64,000 nt of DNA from Succinimonas sp045124755 (GTDB lineage: Bacteria; Pseudomonadota; Gammaproteobacteria; Enterobacterales; Succinivibrionaceae), in NCBI RefSeq assembly GCF_045124755.1, contig NZ_JBGVMK010000052.1. The stretch is one strand, 5' to 3'. Below the pieces are notes generated by a model, which saw nothing but the letters and a program-made list of their open reading frames with translations, searched no databases and was not told the DNA's origin. Below, one piece after another: positions 1 through 9,433 of the stretch; position 1 is the first letter of the stretch, and each line of letters starts with the position of its first letter. The position numbers and the translations under genes were made by a program.

Positions 1-2609
1 TTACCGGGATTACCCTGGGCGAGTTCCATGCGGACTCAAGGCTGGACATTATGTCCGGGGAGGCGGATATCTATCTCTGCTCCGGAATCGGAAGTCTCTC
101 CGGGAAAAAGTTCCTCCTCAAATACTACCGCCGGGAAAATGCCGTTAAGCCGGATGTGCTGGACAAGCTTAAGACCGTAACAAGTCCCTTCGTAGCCCCG
201 GTAGCGGGCTATGGCGAATATCAGGGGCATCAGTATGCGGCGCGGCCGTACTACGAGATGTCGGCTCTTTCGGAACTCCTTTCAGAAGGTACCCGTTTTT
301 CCGAGGAGGAGCTCCGGACTCTCATTATCCCCTCAGTTATTGAAGGCCTGAAAGCCGTGCACGATGCCGGCATTCTCCACAAGGATCTTAAGCCTGCCAA
401 CCTGATTCCTGATGACGCCGGTGAGCATATTGTCCTTATCGATTTCGGGATCAGCTCCCATGCCGGCAAGAACACCTTTGTGGTAACAGAGACCGGGATG
501 ACTCCCTGTTACGCCGCTCCCGAGGCTCTTCAGGGGATCTTCCATAAGGAAACCGACTACTATGCTCTCGGCATCACCGTTTTTGAGCTCTTTACCGGTT
601 TTACGCCGTTTCAGAACCCAGATCTGTCTCCGGAGGAGGCGGCGAGACTGGCGCCCGTTAGCAAAATCGAGTTCCCTGAGGACTTTCCGAAAGACCTTAT
701 AAAGCTGGTACAGGGGCTCACCTACAAGGATATCTCACATCGCAACGAACTGGATACCCCCAACAGACGCTGGGGCTATCATGAGGTCAGGAGATGGCTT
801 CAGGGCGAGGATGTCCCGGTGCCGGGGGAAAGCGAAGATGCGGTCAGACCGCGGAAATTCCCCCCTTACAAATTTGGCGGGGTTTTTCATGAGTCGCAGG
901 AGTCTCTGGTTAAAGCACTGCTTAAGGATCCCGCTTCCGGAATCCGGGAGGTTGGGCGGGGGATCCTGACCCACCACTTCAGCCTCTTTGCCCCTGATTT
1001 AGAAAACATCTGTCTGGAGGCGGAGACGAATCTTCAGAATAATACAGACACGGCATCAGGCTATCAGGTCTTTTACCGTCTCATGTACCGGCTTTCCCCA
1101 GAACTTAAAACCATCTTCTGCGGCGGACAGGAGTTCGGTAGTCTTGCGGAGCTTGGCGAGGCGGCAATCAATGCTGCCGTATTCGGAAATGCCGGATTTT
1201 TAAGTTCGCTCCGGCTTCTCCAGAAATCCTTTCTGGATTTCTACGGGGAAGCTGTTTTGAAGAGCAATACTGCTTCAGAACTCCTCCGGAAAGCCAAAGA
1301 GCAGATCTCGCTTCAGGAGCGCTCGGATGTTCAGGCTGCCTGGATTCTGGGCTATGCCTTGTCGGAAAAGAGAAATCTCAGGATAGGAGACAGGGACTTC
1401 GGGGATCTTGCGGAAATACTGGAATACCTCAGAAAGCTGGAAAAAGAACATGGGTTTTTCGGATACTTCAAATACGTTGAGGAACACCGCAAGGAGCTGG
1501 AATTCTTCGCCGCCGTTCATCCGGATGCCAAGTCAGGATTGGCTTTAAAGGATATTCTGGAGGAACTCTATAGCACCGCTGTTTTCGGGCAGGGCGAATA
1601 TCATTTCAAAAATGCCGGGGAGTTTGACGCGTATGTGGAGGAGCTCCGCCGCGGTAATAAAACCGGGCTTCTCAGCTACATCTTTAATACCTATGACGCC
1701 GCTCTTCTGGAGGTTTCCGTAAAGGTCTGGCAATCCGACTCCTATGAGAAGCTCCGGAAAATTGTTTCCGGTTTTGTGTGTCTGGAGGATTATATCATTC
1801 CCTTTCCAATGTACTTCAAGACATGGATGGAGAAATTCCGGAAGGGGCCGGATTACAGCGAGTATGTTGAAAAGTACGGCGAAGTTAACGATGAGGAATT
1901 TGAAACCATAATCTCCAAGTGCTGCAAAAGCTCCCGGGCGGATTACTGCAGACCTGATAACGACAAACAGAAAGATATCACCTTAAAGGGCATTAAATAT
2001 CCCACGGCTGATAATATGAGAGCTAAGCTCGGACAATATGTCAAGTTCGGGAGCTACCACCAGAATATCGGCTGCTGCAAAGAGCCCATTGAATGGCTGG
2101 TTTTGGATGTTTGCGGCAATGAGGCTCTCCTCCTGAGCCGTTACGCTCTGGACTGCATACCGTATCATTATGAGGATGAGGACATCACATGGGAGAACAG
2201 CGGCATTCGGGACTGGCTTAACTATCGTTTTTTGGAGGATGCGTTCTCAAAGGAGGAACAGCGGCGGATCAAACTCTCAGAGGTGGCAAATGACGATAAC
2301 CCTGAATATGGTACCAGCGGCGGAAATAATACTCAGGATCGCGTTTTCTGTCTCAGCATTGCGGAGGCGGAACAGTATTTTTTGGAGGATGACGAAAGAC
2401 TCTGTAAGCCTACGGAGCATGCCCGCACCAATTATGCATGGAGAAATAAAGACAATGGGGGCTGCTGGTGGTGGCTGCGGTCACCAGGACTTCGTCAAAG
2501 CTTCGCATCGCACCTAAAATCGAGAGGCACGATTTGCAAGGATGGTTCCAATGGCACCCATGATGGCATCGCTGTCAGGCCCGCTATAAGGATAATCAGG
2601 TGTCTGTAA
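1..2609 (+). CDS. Ser/Thr protein kinase with helical middle and C-terminal DUF6273-type domain (5' end outside window)
   Basis: The reading frame is open from base 3 to the stop at 2607-2609, so the true start lies left of the window; the first ATG, at 51, falls inside the kinase N-lobe (SGEADIYL, then the FLLKYYR lysine). Kinase hallmarks follow: HKDLKPANL around 378-404, the DFG motif at 442-450, an APE-like AAPEAL near 513, and DYYALGITVFELF. About residues 290-640 are helical and resemble the central part of the proteins at 54125 and 57166. The end is a DUF6273-type domain (GQYVKFGSY, WENSGIRDWLN, WWWLRSPG, VRPAIRI). No membrane segment is seen, so it is probably cytoplasmic. Kinase activity is well supported; substrates and the role of the C-terminal domain are unknown. 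The same family reappears at 52.5-63.4 kb. Confidence 0.85.
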   Translation, partial: TGITLGEFHADSRLDIMSGEADIYLCSGIGSLSGKKFLLKYYRRENAVKPDVLDKLKTVTSPFVAPVAGYGEYQGHQYAARPYYEMSALSELLSEGTRFSEEELRTLIIPSVIEGLKAVHDAGILHKDLKPANLIPDDAGEHIVLIDFGISSHAGKNTFVVTETGMTPCYAAPEALQGIFHKETDYYALGITVFELFTGFTPFQNPDLSPEEAARLAPVSKIEFPEDFPKDLIKLVQGLTYKDISHRNELDTPNRRWGYHEVRRWLQGEDVPVPGESEDAVRPRKFPPYKFGGVFHESQESLVKALLKDPASGIREVGRGILTHHFSLFAPDLENICLEAETNLQNNTDTASGYQVFYRLMYRLSPELKTIFCGGQEFGSLAELGEAAINAAVFGNAGFLSSLRLLQKSFLDFYGEAVLKSNTASELLRKAKEQISLQERSDVQAAWILGYALSEKRNLRIGDRDFGDLAEILEYLRKLEKEHGFFGYFKYVEEHRKELEFFAAVHPDAKSGLALKDILEELYSTAVFGQGEYHFKNAGEFDAYVEELRRGNKTGLLSYIFNTYDAALLEVSVKVWQSDSYEKLRKIVSGFVCLEDYIIPFPMYFKTWMEKFRKGPDYSEYVEKYGEVNDEEFETIISKCCKSSRADYCRPDNDKQKDITLKGIKYPTADNMRAKLGQYVKFGSYHQNIGCCKEPIEWLVLDVCGNEALLLSRYALDCIPYHYEDEDITWENSGIRDWLNYRFLEDAFSKEEQRRIKLSEVANDDNPEYGTSGGNNTQDRVFCLSIAEAEQYFLEDDERLCKPTEHARTNYAWRNKDNGGCWWWLRSPGLRQSFASHLKSRGTICKDGSNGTHDGIAVRPAIRIIRCL

Positions 2610-2803
2610 TCCGTACTAGGCAGAGAATCTGCTTCATGTTATCGCCATGGACGGTCTGCGCTTTAGTTATCTCCCCGGGCGGGGGCATGCGGGCGGTGTT
2701 CCGGGAGGCATAAGGTACCGGGTCCGCTCCGGATCGGCATCAGAAAAACTTAGGACGCTTTTGTTCCTTTTTTGCAAACTGCTGACTTTTCAAATTAATT
2801 CAG

Positions 2804-2830
2804 TAAAGTTGCGCAGGAAGATGCCGCTAA
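2804..2830 (+). promoter_or_regulatory. Sigma-28 (FliA) flagellar promoter of the flagellin gene
   Basis: TAAAGTTG at 2804-2811 and GCCGCTAA at 2823-2830 are separated by exactly 11 bases. This matches the flagellar sigma-28 consensus TAAAGTTT-N11-GCCGATAA at 14 of 16 positions. It lies about 90 bases upstream of the flagellin ATG, giving an untranslated leader of roughly 80 bases. A ribosome site GAGAGGA sits at 2904-2910. Confidence 0.85.
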
Positions 2831-2917
2831 AGAGTTATGAGCGGCAAAGACCGCAGGAAAATTATAAAATGCGCCGGCAAAAAAAGGCGCTCAGAATATG
2901 TTTGAGAGGACAATAAA

Positions 2918-3868
2918 ATGGCACTTTACGTTAACACCAATGCATCGTCACTGAATGCTCAGCGGATGATGGCAAACTCCACCAATGCTCTGGATACCTC
3001 CTACAAGCGTCTGGCCTCCGGTCTCAGAATCAACAGCGCCAAGGACGATGCCGCAGGACTCCAGATTTCCGACCGTCTCACTTCCCAGATCAACGGCCTT
3101 AACCAGGGCAACCGCAATGCTCAGGACGGCATCTCCTATGCTCAGACCGCTGAAGGGGCCATGGATGAAATGACCAATATGTACCAGCGCATCCGCACCC
3201 TGGCTCTCCAGTCTGCAAACGGCACCAATTCTTCTGCTGACCGTACTGCGCTCCAGCAGGAGGTGGAATCCCTTTGCAGTGAAATTGAAAGAATTTCCGC
3301 TGACACCACCTGGGGCGGGCAGAAGATCCTTGACGGCAGCACCGCCAGCGTGGATTTTCAGGTAGGCGCCGATGCCGGTCAGAAGATTACTCTGAGTTTT
3401 GCAGCCACTGCCAAGAAAGCATCTGACGGCTCTGCTGCAGCGCTTGCCGGGAATTGGGGGGTAGATGCTCTTATCGGAGCTATCGGAGTTAAAGAGACGG
3501 ATGCAGATAAGAAGGGATTTAAGTCCATAACTGCTTCCATTGACGGCGCGGATAAAAGCATCAAAGTTTTTGACATTTCCAACGCAGACAAAGCTCAGGA
3601 TGTGCTGGCCAGTATCGACAACTATATTGCTGCCGTGGATGCCAAGAGAGCCGACTTCGGCGCTTTGCAGAACCGTCTGGAATCCACCATCAGAAACCAG
3701 AGCAACGTATCTGAGAATGTTTCCGCTGCCAGAAGCCGCATCAGAGACACCGACTTCGCCTCTGAGACTGCGGCCATGACCCAGCAGAACATTATCCAGC
3801 AGGCCTCCCAGTCCATTCTGAGTCAGGCCAACCAGAGACCGCAGGTAGCTCTGAGCCTTTTGGGGTAA
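2918..3868 (+). CDS. fliC: Flagellin
   Basis: This 316-residue flagellin has the conserved D0/D1 N-terminus (MALYVNTNASSLNAQRMM, LASGLRINSAKDDAAGLQIS) and the conserved C-terminus (RSRIRDTDFASETAAMTQQN, ending ALSLLG). The variable centre (about residues 140-240) is short, so the filament surface domain is small. It is secreted by the flagellar type III apparatus and polymerises into the filament. The start has a strong ribosome site (GAGAGGA, 7 bases upstream). It stands alone: a sigma-28 promoter in front, a hairpin behind, and no other flagellar gene in the window. The terminal motifs leave little doubt about function. Confidence 0.97.
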   Translation: MALYVNTNASSLNAQRMMANSTNALDTSYKRLASGLRINSAKDDAAGLQISDRLTSQINGLNQGNRNAQDGISYAQTAEGAMDEMTNMYQRIRTLALQSANGTNSSADRTALQQEVESLCSEIERISADTTWGGQKILDGSTASVDFQVGADAGQKITLSFAATAKKASDGSAAALAGNWGVDALIGAIGVKETDADKKGFKSITASIDGADKSIKVFDISNADKAQDVLASIDNYIAAVDAKRADFGALQNRLESTIRNQSNVSENVSAARSRIRDTDFASETAAMTQQNIIQQASQSILSQANQRPQVALSLLG

Positions 3869-3901
3869 CGGTAAGACAGTAACCTGATTCAGTGATGAAA
3901 G

Positions 3902-3928
3902 GGCCGGACTTTATGTCCGGCCTGATGT
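3902..3928 (+). terminator. Hairpin terminator after flagellin
   Basis: GGCCGGAC (3902-3909) pairs with GTCCGGCC (3915-3922) around a 5-base loop, followed by a T-rich stretch. It lies 34 bases past the flagellin stop. The T-run is interrupted, so termination may be incomplete. Confidence 0.7.
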
Positions 3929-4078
3929 TTTCAGGAGACATAGTACCCGGGCTTCTCGGGAACTGGACTCTGTTTTCCAATCCCGTTCCGGGAAATATCG
4001 TTTTCGGGTATGGTTTCGTGGAATAGCTTCGGGTATAGTTATCCGAGAGTTTATCTTACTGGCCTCCGGGAGTTTTTC

Positions 4079-4456
4079 ATGATCGCTTTTTCCTTTGGCA
4101 ATGAATGCTTTAACACTCCGAATTCGGAAGAAATGATTTACCTCGTGATGGCTCCGAAAGCCCTTTACGCCTCCCGGGATGATTTTGTGTCCCGGGCTCT
4201 GGAGTTTCTGGATTCCGATGATGAACTAAGGTGCTTCTGGACAGAGGAATTCCGGGAGCGTGTTTATACCCCTGTTTCCGATAAAGATCTCGAGTGGCTG
4301 AAATCTCGGCTGGAAAAGATGAACCAGAAGATAACCATCGTGTACGAACCCGTGCTCAGCGCTGTGCACCTGATTCCTCCGGAATGGGATGACATGACCG
4401 TGGTGCTGGAAACCGCCGCGGAATACATCCTTTTCTCCTGGGGCACTTCTGTCTGA
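4079..4456 (+). CDS. Hypothetical protein, 125 aa
   Basis: The frame is open from 4010, but the ATG at 4079 has the better ribosome site (GGGAG at 4068-4072), so I chose it. The product is acidic, with no signal peptide or convincing membrane helix, and ends in a hydrophobic stretch (AAEYILFSWGTSV). I do not recognise a family. It lies alone between flagellin and the envelope cluster, and nothing nearby suggests a role. Codon use resembles the neighbours, which supports it being real. Confidence 0.5.
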   Translation: MIAFSFGNECFNTPNSEEMIYLVMAPKALYASRDDFVSRALEFLDSDDELRCFWTEEFRERVYTPVSDKDLEWLKSRLEKMNQKITIVYEPVLSAVHLIPPEWDDMTVVLETAAEYILFSWGTSV

Positions 4457-5053
4457 TGAACCTGACGGAACTGTCGCGTTCTGATTAGCTCCACCTTTAC
4501 TTTCACATTCACCTTCTGAAAACTTGCTGTTCAGACGGGTGGCGAAGCCTTGTCATGTTTCCGCTGATTGATTTCCCGGTGTTTTGCGGAAAAGCACTGT
4601 CACTTTCCCCGGACCTGACTCTCAGAGTCCCGCCGGAGTGAAGGCAAATACGGCTTCAATACCGGATTGCCCCTGCGGCATGATAAACACCATGAGACAA
4701 ACGCTGTTAACGGTCCAAACACTGTTAACCGCCCACACACTGTTAAATAGTTGCGTTTGGCAGCATTATTGGCGAGTGACACTGAGTGTTTTTCAGAAAA
4801 TCGTTTAATATCCTGAAATGTCAGGAGGCGCGAGCGGTTCTGCGGCCCCGGGAGCAGGTTTTTGTTCCGGTTGGTATGTAATTATCAGAACCGGGGAATC
4901 TCGGAATCCCTGCCTTGATCCTGCATAAGCCGGTACGCCCGCGCCGGCGGCTCCTTCAGATTTTTTCAGCTGACTTCATTGAGCTATGAGGGGTAGCCAG
5001 TGGCAGGAACAGCCGGAATGACAGGAATAGATGGAATGGGAGGAATGACGGTA
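4457..5053 (+). other. Intergenic stretch with an 18-bp-period repeat
   Basis: No gene is supported here. The motif A-C-(A/G)-C-T-G-T-T-A-A occurs three times at exact 18-base spacing, at 4701-4710, 4719-4728 and 4737-4746. A 74-codon open frame (4584-4808) reads this as a six-residue repeat but has no ribosome site and no relatives I know. Phased ten-base motifs could be protein-binding sites; that is a guess. Confidence 0.4.
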
Positions 5054-5995
5054 ATGAAAGGAATCATATCTCGCAGGCTTTTCCCGGTTTTGGCTGCTCT
5101 GGGCTGTTTTGTCCTTTCCGGATGCGGGGATCCCGTGCTGGATCTCTCGGGAACCGAACAGGAGAATACCGCCAGACTGGCTGAGTTTCTGAACCATTTC
5201 TCGAAGTCCGACCGGGCTCTTATCATGGGCTGGCTGGCCGCGGATACCCTGAGAGGCCTCGAAAAGATGAACGGCAAAAAGGCTTCCGAGGTTCTGAAAA
5301 TGGTTAACAGCGAGTGGCGGGAGCTTTATACCGTGGAGGCTGTTAATGCAAAGGAGATCTACCGCTGGATGGAAAACGAGAAGGTGCCGGTGTTCGGGAT
5401 GAAGGAATTCAGCGATCTCTGCGAGAATCCCGCGAAAGTCCCTGACCAGCCTGATGATCTCCTGAAAACCCGCGCCCATGCCAGCAGGGCCGCGCAGGTT
5501 TATCGCAATTTTCATATTACCTGCAGACTCGGCGCCAAAAATAATGAGGCGGAGCTAGTTCTCGATAACGGCACTGACATGCCCATGATGAAGGGAACGG
5601 TAAAGGCTCTGGATGCTCAGGCGGAATTTGCCGTGCCCGGAGGTCTGGATCCGGGCCGCAAAACCCAGCTTACCCTGAAAAACCCCGCCCTGGCAAAGCG
5701 CCTCAGGGAGAAGCACGAATGCGTTCCGGTTTATGCGGAGTTTCTGGACTGGAACAGCGGGAACAACTTTCATCTGGATTACTACGCCCCCGAAAATGCC
5801 ATTAAGCCCGAGGACATGGATGATTACGCGGAGTTTCGGCAAAAGATGCTTCGGGAAATTAACGGCTCCTACGATCGGAAAGCGGTTATCCGGCAGCTCT
5901 GCGACATGAACCGCGCCGCAAGAGAACGCGCCGAGAACGCCGTAAAGGCCTTTACCGCCAGCTATCCCGAGAGAAAGACGGAGGTGACCAAATGA
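5054..5995 (+). CDS. Predicted lipoprotein of the envelope cluster
   Basis: The open frame starts at 5000, but ATG 5054 is preceded by GGGAGG (5038-5043) and gives a compact lipoprotein signal: MKGIISRR, a hydrophobic core, then the lipobox LSGC with the lipidated cysteine about residue 24. The mature part (about 290 residues) is mixed helix and strand without a domain I can name. It overlaps the next gene by four bases (ATGA), so the two are translationally coupled and probably act together at the membrane. The upstream leader contains several copies of a GGAATG-like motif. Localisation is well supported; function is unknown. Confidence 0.75.
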   Translation: MKGIISRRLFPVLAALGCFVLSGCGDPVLDLSGTEQENTARLAEFLNHFSKSDRALIMGWLAADTLRGLEKMNGKKASEVLKMVNSEWRELYTVEAVNAKEIYRWMENEKVPVFGMKEFSDLCENPAKVPDQPDDLLKTRAHASRAAQVYRNFHITCRLGAKNNEAELVLDNGTDMPMMKGTVKALDAQAEFAVPGGLDPGRKTQLTLKNPALAKRLREKHECVPVYAEFLDWNSGNNFHLDYYAPENAIKPEDMDDYAEFRQKMLREINGSYDRKAVIRQLCDMNRAARERAENAVKAFTASYPERKTEVTK

Positions 5996-7101
5996 ACCTG
6001 GCTTCATTTTCCGGAAAGTTTATTCCGGCTTCTGCTTTACGGGCGGGACTCCTTCTTCTTGCGGGGCTTTCCTTCCTTCCGGCTCACGGAGAAAGCAGAT
6101 TCACCTTCGGAGACGTTAAGGAACTTAAAGAGGCCGCCGCTCTGGAATCAGCAGTCTATGCCAGTCTCCCGGAATCCCATATCAGCCGTTTTGAGCATTT
6201 TTACCTCCTCCGGCTGGTGGCGGTGGGGCAGTCCGGGAATCCCGCTCTCGCAAAGCATTACTTCCATGGCGGGAGTAACGTTATCCCGGGAGGGATTTTT
6301 CAGGGAATGCGCGCCTTTACCCCGAAGGAGCTTACCGAGGCCTTCATAAAAGCCCATGCCGAAAGGGCGGCCAAGGCGCTTCCGGATTTGGACAATGAGA
6401 TTAACGCAGCCCGGGAAACCAGAAAGATCATGGGTTTGTACCGGGAGCTTTCCGAAGAGATTGCGAAAACGGCGGCTCTGACCTCCCGGGAGGTACCGGA
6501 GGACGTCATTGCCAGAAAGTACATCAAGAGCAAGCTGGAGGCCTTTAAGGTTACCCCGCATACCGTCTCCGGCCATCCCGATCAGCTGGAGCTGACCTTC
6601 AGGAATGAAACCGGAAACCTTGTCGCGCAGAGCGGCATTCTGCATATCATTATCTGGAAGAAGGGCGAGGAGGTTTCCCATCTCAGAAAGGACAAGTACG
6701 ATTTCAAATTTGACACTGCTTTAAATCCCGGCGAGGAGCACAAGGACATCGTGCCCTGCGACAGCATCTGCCAGGAGGTGATGAACAGCCCCGACTTTTA
6801 TTCCGAAATCCATGTGGACACCCTGAACGGTCATCCCGCGGGAAGCTACCGCTTTTTCAGCTTTTCCGCCGGGCATGAGTGGGACAGTCAGAGCTCTGAA
6901 GATCACCTTAACCAGTATCTCAGCGAGACACTCCCGGCTCTGAAGGCTGCCATTGACAAAACCGCAGGATCCTTTGCCGGGTTTGTTAAGGAAACCGGCG
7001 GGATGGCTAAGAGCTCCGGGGATAACAGCGGCGGGGACAAGAACAGCAGGGATAACAGCGGCAAGACTCCGGAAGAAGCCGGCGGGAGCAATACCCCCTG
7101 A
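5992..7101 (+). CDS. Exported protein coupled to the lipoprotein
   Basis: The ATG overlaps the stop of the preceding lipoprotein gene (ATGA). The N-terminus is a Sec-type signal (positive start, ALRAGLLLLAGLSFL core, cleavage likely after AHG or AHGES), so the protein is periplasmic or surface-exposed. The mature part includes a strand-rich section around residues 190-300 (for example LELTFRNETGN and VAQSGILHIIIW) that resembles a small beta-sandwich. The C-terminal 35 residues are low-complexity (SGDNSGGDKNSRDNSG). I do not recognise the family. It is probably co-transcribed with the lipoprotein and the TPM genes. Confidence 0.75.
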   Translation: MNLASFSGKFIPASALRAGLLLLAGLSFLPAHGESRFTFGDVKELKEAAALESAVYASLPESHISRFEHFYLLRLVAVGQSGNPALAKHYFHGGSNVIPGGIFQGMRAFTPKELTEAFIKAHAERAAKALPDLDNEINAARETRKIMGLYRELSEEIAKTAALTSREVPEDVIARKYIKSKLEAFKVTPHTVSGHPDQLELTFRNETGNLVAQSGILHIIIWKKGEEVSHLRKDKYDFKFDTALNPGEEHKDIVPCDSICQEVMNSPDFYSEIHVDTLNGHPAGSYRFFSFSAGHEWDSQSSEDHLNQYLSETLPALKAAIDKTAGSFAGFVKETGGMAKSSGDNSGGDKNSRDNSGKTPEEAGGSNTP

Positions 7102-7144
7102 GTTTTGCACCAGGCGGAGATAAGGATTTGCAGAAGGGCGGCAT

Positions 7145-8044
7145 ATGACTGAAAAGGGCAGTAACGCTGTTGACATTCCGGGGTGGCATCTCCTCATCAT
7201 CGTGACGCTTTTGGTTCTGGGCCCCGTTATCGCCTTTATGGTCTCGGGGAACGGCGACAGCGATAGCAGCAGCGCCAGTGACAGCAACAGCAAGACCGCA
7301 GTTTCTTACCCGATGCGGGGGGCCTCCAAGTACTACTACGTTCAGGACTACAGCGGCGTGTTTTCCCACGCGGCGGAAAAGTACATTTTCAAAGAAGCTG
7401 CCCGGCTTTTTCAGGAAACCGCCGCCCCGATTGTGGTGATGGCCGTGCCGAATACCGGTTCCGAAAGCGTGGGCGCCTACACCATGAAAACCGCCAACAA
7501 ACTTCATATCGGCTCCCGGGATAAGAACGGCATTCTGATTCTCTTTACCACCGATGATCCCCATGTCAGTCTGCAGGTGGGGAGGGGACTCTCGCAAGAC
7601 ATCCCGGATTCCCGGGCCAGGCAAATTATTGATGAATATGCCGTGGCTGACAAGAATAACCGCCGTTGGAACAAAGCCGCCATGAACACCTTTACGGCCA
7701 CTGCGGAGATTCTGTACCGGAAATACGGGAAGGAGGTTCCGGACACGCTGGCATTCGTTAAAGATGTGCCGGAAGGACTGCAAGGTCATACCTTCGGGGA
7801 CATGAAGCTTCCGGAACCCGGGAGTGATGCTCCGGATGAATATGACGACTTTTTCCGCAGGATTACCTGGGCTGTTGTCGCATTCCTCATCATCGGTTTT
7901 GGAGTGTTCTTTATTTATTTTATAATTCGGGACTTGCAGGGCGACATCGTATACGGCGGTGATGGAGGTTCAGACTCCGGCGGCGACTGGGGCGGAGGAG
8001 GCTCCGATGGCGGCGGCTTCGGGGGCGACGGAGCCAGCGACTGA
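7145..8044 (+). CDS. TPM-domain membrane protein, copy 1
   Basis: An N-terminal hydrophobic helix (about residues 12-35) anchors the protein. A TPM (TLP18.3/Psb32/MOLO-1) domain follows, about residues 60-200, with YVQDYSGVFS, APIVVMAVPNT, NGILILFTTDD, LQVGRGL and FTATAEILYRKYGKEVP. A second hydrophobic helix near 240-262 and a Gly/Asp/Ser-rich tail (GGDWGGGGSDGGGFGGDG) end it, the usual YgcG-like layout. The ATG at 7145 follows an AGAAGGGCGGCAT leader. Family members are membrane-linked and some have phosphatase activity; the role here is not shown. The gene at 8413 is a tandem paralogue. Confidence 0.85.
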   Translation: MTEKGSNAVDIPGWHLLIIVTLLVLGPVIAFMVSGNGDSDSSSASDSNSKTAVSYPMRGASKYYYVQDYSGVFSHAAEKYIFKEAARLFQETAAPIVVMAVPNTGSESVGAYTMKTANKLHIGSRDKNGILILFTTDDPHVSLQVGRGLSQDIPDSRARQIIDEYAVADKNNRRWNKAAMNTFTATAEILYRKYGKEVPDTLAFVKDVPEGLQGHTFGDMKLPEPGSDAPDEYDDFFRRITWAVVAFLIIGFGVFFIYFIIRDLQGDIVYGGDGGSDSGGDWGGGGSDGGGFGGDGASD

Positions 8045-8249
8045 TCCGGTCAGGAGGATGCAGCCCGCCCCTCCGGCGCTGCCGGAAGTCTCGGAAATGC
8101 GCCTGATGTCTTGCGGGGAAACGGCATTTTTTCAGGTTTTGCCGGGCGGCACCGGCGAGTGAGATTCTGAGCGGGACAACATCTTAAGCTCTTCTCTGGG
8201 GCTCTCTCCTGTTCTCTTCCGAAAAGATGCCGTTTGCAAAACTGCCGGC

Positions 8250-8322
8250 TCTTACGACGCAGGCGGCATGAAGGAAGCAGCCGGTCGGGATAAGAGCGGC
8301 AAGACTTCGGAGGGATCCTGAG
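8250..8322 (+). pseudogene. Possible remnant of the 3' end of the exported-protein gene
   Basis: The 368-base gap between the two TPM genes holds no intact gene. The stretch near 8290-8320 (GGGATAAGAGCGGCAAGACT and following) closely resembles 7045-7075 at the 3' end of the gene at 5992, and in frame reads DKSGKTSEGS against DNSGKTPEEAGGS. This suggests the duplication that made the second TPM gene also copied the end of the upstream gene, which then decayed. The match is short, so the call is tentative. Confidence 0.35.
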
Positions 8323-8412
8323 AGCGCCGCCGGGGCAGGAAGAAATTTAAGGAAACAGGAGCGCAAAGGGAGATTATGGTTTTTAAGTCTGGTTATTCAG
8401 GGAGGATATCTC

Positions 8413-9357
8413 ATGGCCGGAAGCAGTAGTAACGTTTCAGGAAACGGGGAAGCTCAGCCGTCCGGATCCTCATGCCTGACCAAGATTCTGGCGACTCTGG
8501 GGATATGCCTTCTCGGCACCTTTGCCGGCATGGCCTTGCGGGAAAACATGACCGAGACTGTTTACCCGGAACCGGGAGCCTCCAAGTACTTCTACATTCA
8601 GGATTACAGCGGGGTGTTTTCGGAAGCGGCGGAAAAGTACATTTTTGATGAAGCCGTGAAGCTTAATCGGGACACCACGGCCCAGATCGTGGTGATGGCC
8701 GTGCCGAACACCAGTACCGAACCCCTGGAATCCTACAGCCTGAAAACCGCCAACAGACTGGGGATCGGATCCAAGGAGAAAAATAACGGCATTCTGATTC
8801 TCTTTACCACTGATGAGCCTCATGTCCGCATGGAGGTGGGGAAGGGACTTGAGGGAGCTATTCCGGATGCCATGGCGGGGCGGATTCTGGATGATTATGC
8901 CGTGGCTGACAAGAACAGCCGGCACTGGAGCCGGGCCGCCATGAACACCTTTACCGCCACGGCGGAAATTGTGTACCGGGAAAGCGGGAAGGAGGTTCCG
9001 GCCTCGCTTAAGCAGGTTAAAGAGGTTGCTGAAGGACAGGAAGGACAGACCTTCGGTGATATGAAGCTTCCGGAAGCCCGGCCGATTACCGCCGACGAGG
9101 ACTATGAAACTCAGGTTGCAAACGGCTTTTTCAGCTTTCTCGGGCTTTCCATTATGCTGATCCCTTTCTACCTGGCATACCGGTTTTTTAAGAGTCTCTT
9201 TTCCGGAGGCAGCGGGAGCGGTTACACCGGAAGCGGCGGGAGTTACAGCCACAGCCGGAGTTCCGGCCGGAGCTATGGCAGCAGACGGAGCTCTTCCTCC
9301 GGGAGCAGCCACCGAGGCGGCGGCGGTGGTTTCCGGGGCGGCGGCGCCAGTCGTTAG
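8413..9357 (+). CDS. TPM-domain membrane protein, copy 2
   Basis: This is a paralogue of the protein at 7145: an N-terminal hydrophobic segment (about residues 24-40), a TPM domain (YIQDYSGVFSEAAEKYIF, IVVMAVPNTS, NGILILFTTDEPHVRMEVG, AVADKNS, FTATAEIVYRE), a second membrane helix near residues 240-260, and a Ser/Arg/Gly-rich tail (SYGSRRSSSSGSSHRGGGGG). The ribosome site is GGGAGG at 8400-8405, ahead of ATG 8413. The two copies diverge most in their tails, acidic in copy 1 and basic in copy 2, suggesting different partners or surfaces. The duplicated TPM core is clear; its biochemical role is not. Confidence 0.85.
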   Translation: MAGSSSNVSGNGEAQPSGSSCLTKILATLGICLLGTFAGMALRENMTETVYPEPGASKYFYIQDYSGVFSEAAEKYIFDEAVKLNRDTTAQIVVMAVPNTSTEPLESYSLKTANRLGIGSKEKNNGILILFTTDEPHVRMEVGKGLEGAIPDAMAGRILDDYAVADKNSRHWSRAAMNTFTATAEIVYRESGKEVPASLKQVKEVAEGQEGQTFGDMKLPEARPITADEDYETQVANGFFSFLGLSIMLIPFYLAYRFFKSLFSGGSGSGYTGSGGSYSHSRSSGRSYGSRRSSSSGSSHRGGGGGFRGGGASR

Positions 9358-9433
9358 GATACGGAGTCCCCGGGGCAGAGAGATCCGGGGACGGGGTGAG
9401 ATGGCGGAGGAGACAGGAAGGAGGTTTTTGATC

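Noticed and set aside
2440..2606. DUF6273 end of the kinase as a possible variable region of a diversity-generating retroelement
   Set aside because: The WWWLRSPG/VRPAIRI end recalls lectin-fold targets, but no reverse transcriptase or template repeat is in the window, and the paralogues do not differ mainly at adenines as far as I can see.
2647..2916. 89-codon open frame before flagellin
   Set aside because: It overlaps the sigma-28 promoter and leader of flagellin, and has no ribosome site or recognisable content.
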